Part shown: one piece after another, positions 15,813 through 19,470 of the stretch | How positions within the stretch are numbered: position 1 is the first letter of the stretch | Layout of the letters: every line of letters begins with the position of its first letter | Origin: Anaerolineales bacterium | GTDB lineage: Bacteria; Chloroflexota; Anaerolineae; Anaerolineales; Villigracilaceae | Assembly: GCA_025056515.1 (NCBI GenBank) | Contig: JANWWB010000032.1 | Span: 1-19,470 of the forward strand | Reading direction: 5' to 3' | Length of the DNA: 19,470 bases | Translations under genes and position numbers: made by a program | Notes under the pieces: generated by a model | Database searches by the model: none | Seen by the model: only the letters and a program-made list of their open reading frames with translations | What the model was told of the DNA's origin: nothing

Positions 15813-15846
15813 CTTGTAGGACAACTCGCTCGAGTTGTCCTACAAG
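15813..15846 (-). terminator. Sixteen-base perfect palindromic hairpin after the permease gene
   Basis: CTTGTAGGACAACTCG (15813-15828) and CGAGTTGTCCTACAAG (15831-15846) are exact inverted repeats around two bases. On the - strand the structure begins 20 bases after the permease stop codon, and a T-enriched stretch follows, so it is a good candidate terminator for the ABC operon. It might also be a dispersed repeat element. Confidence 0.7.
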
Positions 15847-15865
15847 TTCTGCATGGCCAATCTCT

Positions 15866-18421
15866 TTACTCGTACCGCAGCGCCTCCACCACCTGTAACT
15901 GCGCCGCCTGCCGCGCCGGGATGACCGCCGCCAGCGCGCCGAAGAGTAGGCCGACGGCTAGACCGGCCAGCACGCCGGCCAGCGGGAATTGATAGGCGAC
16001 CGGGAACATGACGCCGATGCCGGAGACGATGACGTAGCCCAAATACAGCCCGGCCAGGATGCCAAAGGCCGTCCCGACCGCCGCCAGGAGCAACGCCTCG
16101 GCTACCACCATGCGGTGTACCTGCTTGCGGGTGGCGCCCACGGCGCGCACCATGCCGATTTCACGCGTCCGCTCGATGACGTTGATGGCCAGCGTGTTCA
16201 TCATCGCAATCAGCGAGGGGATGGACAGGAAGATGAGCAGGAAGAACATCACCGCCCACACGGCGTTCATGTACTGCATCATGTCGTCAATGTACTTCTT
16301 GCCGGCCATGACGGTGAACTGCGGGTAATCGGCGGCGATGGCTTTGATCTGGGCGTCCACGTCTTCGAGCGCAACGCCGGGCTTGAGGTTGAGCATGATG
16401 AACACGTCGTCCGTGCGGCCAAAGTCGGCGGCGAGATTTGCGTGCGAGATATAGACGGTGACCACTTTGGCGTTCAGCAAGTCCATCGCCTCGGCGACGA
16501 TGGTGTACGGGCGCGGACCGTTTGGCGTGGTCATCTCGACCGTTTCGCCGACCTTGACCCCCAGCGTAGCCAGGAACGCGCCGTTGACAATCATATTGCG
16601 CCCGGAAGCGAGCGCGGCGTAGGCTTCGGCCTCGTTGCCCTCGGTGAAATCCAGGCCGGCGACCTGCGGATAGGTTTGCGGGTCGAGAGCCAGCACCGAG
16701 ACGGCCTGTCCGTTGACCGCGCCGGCGGCGAAGCGCAGGCTGGTGACGGCCTCCACGCCCTCTACCTCGCGCAAACGGGCGGCGAACTGCGGGCTGGCGC
16801 CCATGTCGCTGTTCCAGACGGCAATCGAAGGCGGGATGAAGAGATAGTCGCTGCCGAGGGTCTTGTGCAACAGGTCGCCCATCATGCCGGTCAGGCTGGT
16901 GGTCATGCCGCCCAGGGCGACGATGATGGCCAGGCCGATGAGCGTGGCGCTGGCAGTGACGGTGACGCGCCCCGGCTGGCGGGTGAGATTCCCCTGCGCC
17001 AGGTCGGCGATGCCCTGCCGGGCGTAGAACCAGGCCAGCAGATGACCAAAGGCCCAGGCAATCGGTCGCAGGAGCAGCGGGGCGACCAGAATTAGCCCGC
17101 CCAGGAAGAGCAGGCCGCCCAGCGCAATCAGCCCCATGTTCCCGCTGACCAGGCCGATGAGTGCAATCCCAATCATCACCACGCCGGCGATGAAACTGGC
17201 CCCGGCGCGGCGCTTGTACTCCACCTCGGCCACCGAAGGACGCAGGGCGTCCATCGGCGTAACGCAGCTGGCATTGCGCGCCGGCAGGAGGGTCGAGAGC
17301 AGGGTCACGCCCACGCCCAGCAGCAGGGAGGTGATGACCAGCGCCGGAGAAATGACCGGGCGGCCCATGTTGATGTTCAGGAAGGATTTCATCGGCTCGG
17401 CGGCCAGGCGGACAACGAGCGCGCCCAAGAGATATCCCAGCGCCAGGCCGATGAGCGAGCCGAGCACGCCTTGCACCAGGCCTTCGGTCAGGATGGCGCC
17501 GGTGATGGTGCGGCGGGTGGCGCCCAGGGCGCGTAACATGCCAATATCACGCCGCCGCTCGGCCACGACCGTGCGGAAGGTGTTGAAGATGATGAATCCG
17601 CCCATGAAGAGGGCCAGCACGCCGAACATGTTGAAGGCGGCCTGCCCCAGTTTGAGGCTGGCGAACATCTCCGAGCCGGGGTCGAGCGAGCCAATCTGGT
17701 AATCGCTGCCCAGGGCAGACTCGATGGCCGCCACCGCTTCGGCGCGCGCCGATTCGTCCACGCTGGTGAGAGCGATGCGGATGGTGTTGATTTGCCCCGG
17801 CTGGCCGGTCATGGCCTGCGCCTGCGCCAGGGTCACCAGCACTTCCTCGTTGCCGGGACGGGTGCGCGGCGGCAGGATGCCGACGATGGTCAGCTCGGTC
17901 AGGCCGTCCACCGAGGGCAGGGAGATGGTCTCGCCGAGGCGCACGCCCCAGGCGTCGGCCAGGGATTGGGAGATGACGGCGGCGTTCGTGTCGCCGGCTT
18001 GCAGGAAGCGGCCGGGTTCGTCAATCAGGTAGACCTGCAGGCTGCGCGCCGCCTCCGGTTCGACTCCGACCAGGTTGACGGCGCTGATGCGGTCGGGGCG
18101 GGCGGGGTCGTCGTCCACGAAATCGGGCGGCAGGTTGACGGTCCGCTCCAGCGAGGCGGAATAGGCGCGGATGGACGGGATGCCGTCCAGTTTGTGTGCC
18201 ACCTCCGCCGGGAACGCGCTTGTCGTGACGTGCGTTACGGTCACATCCACCACGCCTCCGGCGGCCATCATGTTGGCTTTGAAGCCTTCCATCATGGTCG
18301 GCAGGACGATGTTCATGCCGAAGATGACCATCACGCCGAAGATGACGGCGAAGGTGGTCAGGGTGGTGCGCAGGACGCGCCCGGTCAGATAACGCCAGGC
18401 GAGGGTCAGTTGGAGGTTCAT
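15866..18421 (-). CDS. ABC transporter permease with two FtsX domains (MacB/LolC-like)
   Basis: An 851-residue membrane protein made of two similar halves. Half one: an N-terminal membrane segment at about 15-40 in a TLTTFAVIFGVMVIFGMNI stretch, an external domain of about 200 residues, then an FtsX domain (FMGGFIIFNTFRTVVAER, RDIGMLRALGATRRTI) with three membrane segments to about 385. Two hydrophobic segments at about 415-465 link to half two: another membrane anchor (LIGLAIIVALGGM), a second external domain, and a second FtsX domain with REIGMVRAVGATRKQVHRM ending PARQAAQLQVVEALRYE. This is the typical eight-to-ten-segment DUF214-type permease that pairs with MacB/LolD-like ATPases in export, lipoprotein handling or envelope stress. 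I chose the ATG at 18421 (MNLQLTLAWRYL); an ATG at 18433 would add four residues. Neither has a ribosome binding site, because tandem repeats lie directly upstream. Confidence 0.9.
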   Translation of the reverse strand: MNLQLTLAWRYLTGRVLRTTLTTFAVIFGVMVIFGMNIVLPTMMEGFKANMMAAGGVVDVTVTHVTTSAFPAEVAHKLDGIPSIRAYSASLERTVNLPPDFVDDDPARPDRISAVNLVGVEPEAARSLQVYLIDEPGRFLQAGDTNAAVISQSLADAWGVRLGETISLPSVDGLTELTIVGILPPRTRPGNEEVLVTLAQAQAMTGQPGQINTIRIALTSVDESARAEAVAAIESALGSDYQIGSLDPGSEMFASLKLGQAAFNMFGVLALFMGGFIIFNTFRTVVAERRRDIGMLRALGATRRTITGAILTEGLVQGVLGSLIGLALGYLLGALVVRLAAEPMKSFLNINMGRPVISPALVITSLLLGVGVTLLSTLLPARNASCVTPMDALRPSVAEVEYKRRAGASFIAGVVMIGIALIGLVSGNMGLIALGGLLFLGGLILVAPLLLRPIAWAFGHLLAWFYARQGIADLAQGNLTRQPGRVTVTASATLIGLAIIVALGGMTTSLTGMMGDLLHKTLGSDYLFIPPSIAVWNSDMGASPQFAARLREVEGVEAVTSLRFAAGAVNGQAVSVLALDPQTYPQVAGLDFTEGNEAEAYAALASGRNMIVNGAFLATLGVKVGETVEMTTPNGPRPYTIVAEAMDLLNAKVVTVYISHANLAADFGRTDDVFIMLNLKPGVALEDVDAQIKAIAADYPQFTVMAGKKYIDDMMQYMNAVWAVMFFLLIFLSIPSLIAMMNTLAINVIERTREIGMVRAVGATRKQVHRMVVAEALLLAAVGTAFGILAGLYLGYVIVSGIGVMFPVAYQFPLAGVLAGLAVGLLFGALAAVIPARQAAQLQVVEALRYE

Positions 18422-18433
18422 AGGCAAGTCCAT

Positions 18434-18520
18434 TGGGTGATTGGGTATTGAGTGATTGGGTGATTGGATGTTGAGTGATTGGGTGTTGAGTGATTGGGTG
18501 AGTGGGCGGTTGAGGATTGG
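18434..18520. repeat. Degenerate 15-base tandem repeat (GTGATTGGGTRTTGA)
   Basis: On the + strand the unit GTGATTGGGTATTGA recurs with small variation: four copies beginning with GTGATTGGGT, spaced 15 or 23 bases apart, alternating with TTGA. It fills the gap between the ATPase and permease genes up to the permease start. A related but different tandem repeat occurs upstream of the ATPase. Confidence 0.75.
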
Positions 18521-18528
18521 TGGAAATC

Positions 18529-18546
18529 ATTGCACAATCGTGCAAT
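18529..18546 (-). promoter_or_regulatory. Hairpin between ATPase and permease genes
   Basis: ATTGCAC (18529-18535) and GTGCAAT (18540-18546) form a seven-base stem with a four-base loop, beginning three bases after the ATPase stop on the - strand. No T-run follows. It may act as a partial terminator or mRNA processing or stability element that sets the ratio of the two products. Confidence 0.45.
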
Positions 18547-18549
18547 CAC

Positions 18550-19293
18550 TCAATCGCTTAATCGCTCCATCACGTTGGTCAGCACCTGGGCGTTGTCCTT
18601 GTTCTTGCGTTCCAGGTAGGTTTCGTCCACCACCTTGCCGTCCTTGAGGAAGATGATGCGGTCGGCGTAGGCGGCGATGCGCGGGTCGTGGGTGACCATG
18701 ACGACGGTGCGGCCGTACTTTTTGGTGACATCGCGCAGGAGCGAGGCGATTTCGTCGCCGGAGCGGGTGTCGAGGTTGCCGGTCGGCTCGTCGGCCAGGA
18801 TGAGCGCCGGTTCGGAGACCAGGGCGCGGGCAATGGCGACGCGCTGTTGCTGTCCGCCGGAGAGTTGGTCGGGGCGGGCGGCGAGACGGTCACCCAGCCC
18901 GAAGCGGGTCAGCCATTCGGCGGCGCGCTTCTTCGCCTCGGCGGGTTTGACGCCATCCAGCATGACCGGCAGGGCGGCGTTCTCCACAGCAGTTAGCACC
19001 GGAATGAGATTAAAAAACTGGAAGACGAAGCCGATTTTCCGGCGGCGCAGCTTGGTCAGGGTATCGTCGTCCATTTCGGCCAGGGCCACGCCTTCGATGC
19101 GGACGTTGCCCTCGGTGGGGCGGTCGAGGCCGCCGATGAGATGTAGCAGAGTGGATTTACCACAACCGCTGGGCCCCATCACAGCGACAAATTCGCCTTC
19201 GTTGACGGCGATGTTGACGTGGTCGAGGGCGGTGACGGCGGCTTCGCCCTTGCCGTAGATTTTGGTCAGGTTTTCGGTTTGGATGAGAGACAT
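18550..19293 (-). CDS. ABC transporter ATPase, MacB/LolD type
   Basis: A 247-residue cytoplasmic ATPase with every canonical motif: Walker [10 protein letters not shown] at residues 40-48, Q-loop Gln92, signature LSGGQQQR at 144-151, Walker B LILADEP with catalytic Glu169, D-loop NLD and switch His202 (VMVTHD). The wording DEPTGNLD and the length are those of the MacB/LolD/FtsE family, which drive FtsX-type permeases by mechanotransmission, without classical transport through the membrane. The C-terminal 25 residues after [10 protein letters not shown] extend the core slightly. The ATG at 19293 is supported by AAGGAG at 19304-19299. The permease follows on the same strand after 128 bases that hold repeats and a hairpin, an unusually long gap for a pair that is normally tightly coupled. 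The exported substrate cannot be told. Confidence 0.95.
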   Translation of the reverse strand: MSLIQTENLTKIYGKGEAAVTALDHVNIAVNEGEFVAVMGPSGCGKSTLLHLIGGLDRPTEGNVRIEGVALAEMDDDTLTKLRRRKIGFVFQFFNLIPVLTAVENAALPVMLDGVKPAEAKKRAAEWLTRFGLGDRLAARPDQLSGGQQQRVAIARALVSEPALILADEPTGNLDTRSGDEIASLLRDVTKKYGRTVVMVTHDPRIAAYADRIIFLKDGKVVDETYLERKNKDNAQVLTNVMERLSD

Positions 19294-19298
19294 TGGGA

Positions 19299-19304
19299 CT
19301 CCTT
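19299..19304 (-). promoter_or_regulatory. Ribosome binding site of the ABC ATPase
   Basis: On the - strand AAGGAG lies five bases before the ATG at 19293, a strong match that fixes the start. It is embedded next to the tandem repeat. Confidence 0.8.
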
Positions 19305-19305
19305 C

Positions 19306-19348
19306 ATTGGGTGATTGAGGGATTAAAGGATTGGGTGATTGAGGGATT
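19306..19348. repeat. Two direct copies of a 19-base unit
   Basis: ATTGGGTGATTGAGGGATT occurs at 19306-19324 and again at 19330-19348, period 24. It shares the GGGTGATTG core with the repeat between the ATPase and permease genes, so both look like members of one genome-wide repeat family placed in gaps. Confidence 0.8.
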
Positions 19349-19356
19349 GGTATAAT
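19348..19356 (+). promoter_or_regulatory. Extended -10 promoter of the four-helix-bundle gene
   Basis: TGGTATAAT, a perfect TATAAT with the TG extension, lies 41 bases before the GTG at 19398. No good -35 element is present at normal spacing, as expected for an extended -10 promoter. Its left end touches the last base of the 19-base repeat. Confidence 0.65.
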
Positions 19357-19397
19357 CGCTACATTCCATCAAAAAACGGACAAATGAGGAGGAGAGA

Positions 19398-19470
19398 GTG
19401 AAACCAGAAGAATTGAGGGAGAGGACACGGGCGTTTGCTCTGCGGGTTATCAAGTTGGTGCAAGCACTTC
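19398..19470 (+). CDS. Four-helix-bundle protein (23S rRNA intervening-sequence family), 5' part
   Basis: The frame starts at a GTG seven bases after GAGGAG (19386-19391) and runs off the window after 24 codons: MKPEELRERTRAFALRVIKL and then VQAL. This N-terminus is typical of the small (about 115-130 residue) four-helix-bundle proteins first found in insertions within 23S rRNA genes and also common as free-standing genes. The family's role is unknown. No rRNA sequence is seen nearby, so this is a free-standing copy. The ATG at 19384 is out of frame and closes after five codons. Confidence 0.8.
   Translation, partial: MKPEELRERTRAFALRVIKLVQAL

Noticed and set aside
15989..17095. Long + strand frame (368 codons) opposite the permease
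   Set aside because: It is rich in His, Asp, Gly and Arg, as expected for the complement of a GC-rich gene, and the - strand encodes a clear FtsX permease.
17792..18451. + strand frame of 219 codons
   Set aside because: Gly/Gln/His-rich shadow opposite the permease; no start signal.
18434..18520. CRISPR-like array
   Set aside because: Units are only 15 bases, degenerate and without unique spacers, and no cas gene is near.
18021..18545. - strand frame starting in the repeats and running into the permease gene
   Set aside because: Its N-terminus is only the translated repeat (NPQPPTHPITQ) and the rest is an out-of-frame shadow of the permease.

Overview
The window looks like chromosomal DNA of a free-living bacterium, most plausibly a Chloroflexota (Anaerolineae-like) genome. 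That assignment is an inference from gene style only: a UPF0316/DUF5698 membrane protein, a YkcB-like GT39 glycosyltransferase, an S9 peptidase, a 23S-IVS-type four-helix-bundle protein, and GTGATTG-rich tandem repeats between genes. No rRNA, tRNA, CRISPR array or complete insertion sequence was recognised.

Layout. Positions 1-2677 (GC-rich, + strand) hold the C-terminal part of a possible cobalamin-mutase-like protein, an octopine/nopaline-type NAD(P) dehydrogenase and a UPF0316 membrane protein. Positions 2960-12761 (+ strand, moderate GC) hold a SAM methyltransferase overlapping a GT4 glycosyltransferase, an S9 prolyl-oligopeptidase-family hydrolase, the decayed ligand-binding half of a FadR-type regulator, a YdiJ-like FAD/Fe-S 2-hydroxyacid dehydrogenase that overlaps that remnant, and a polytopic GT39-type glycosyltransferase. 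Positions 12762-15860 are an AT-richer island on the - strand: a DNA methyltransferase with an N4-cytosine/N6-adenine-type catalytic motif, a GIY-YIG nuclease overlapping its stop codon, a short reading frame that appears to be the displaced C-terminus of the nuclease, and about 650 bp of degraded coding-like sequence. Positions 15866-19293 (very GC-rich, - strand) encode a MacB/LolD-like ABC ATPase and a large two-FtsX-domain permease, separated by repeats and a hairpin. The + strand start of a four-helix-bundle protein runs off the right edge.

How the genes may work together. The methyltransferase and GIY-YIG protein form a probable restriction-modification pair. Its most notable feature is an A8 run (coding strand) after which the nuclease terminates early in the present frame; removing one A would extend it by 68 residues that read as a natural continuation. 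This could be a sequencing error, a real loss of function, or phase variation/transcriptional slippage of a restriction enzyme. The FadR-type remnant beside the 2-hydroxyacid dehydrogenase suggests a lactate/glycolate-type operon that has lost its own regulator. The ABC ATPase and permease form a standard MacB-type export or envelope-remodelling transporter.
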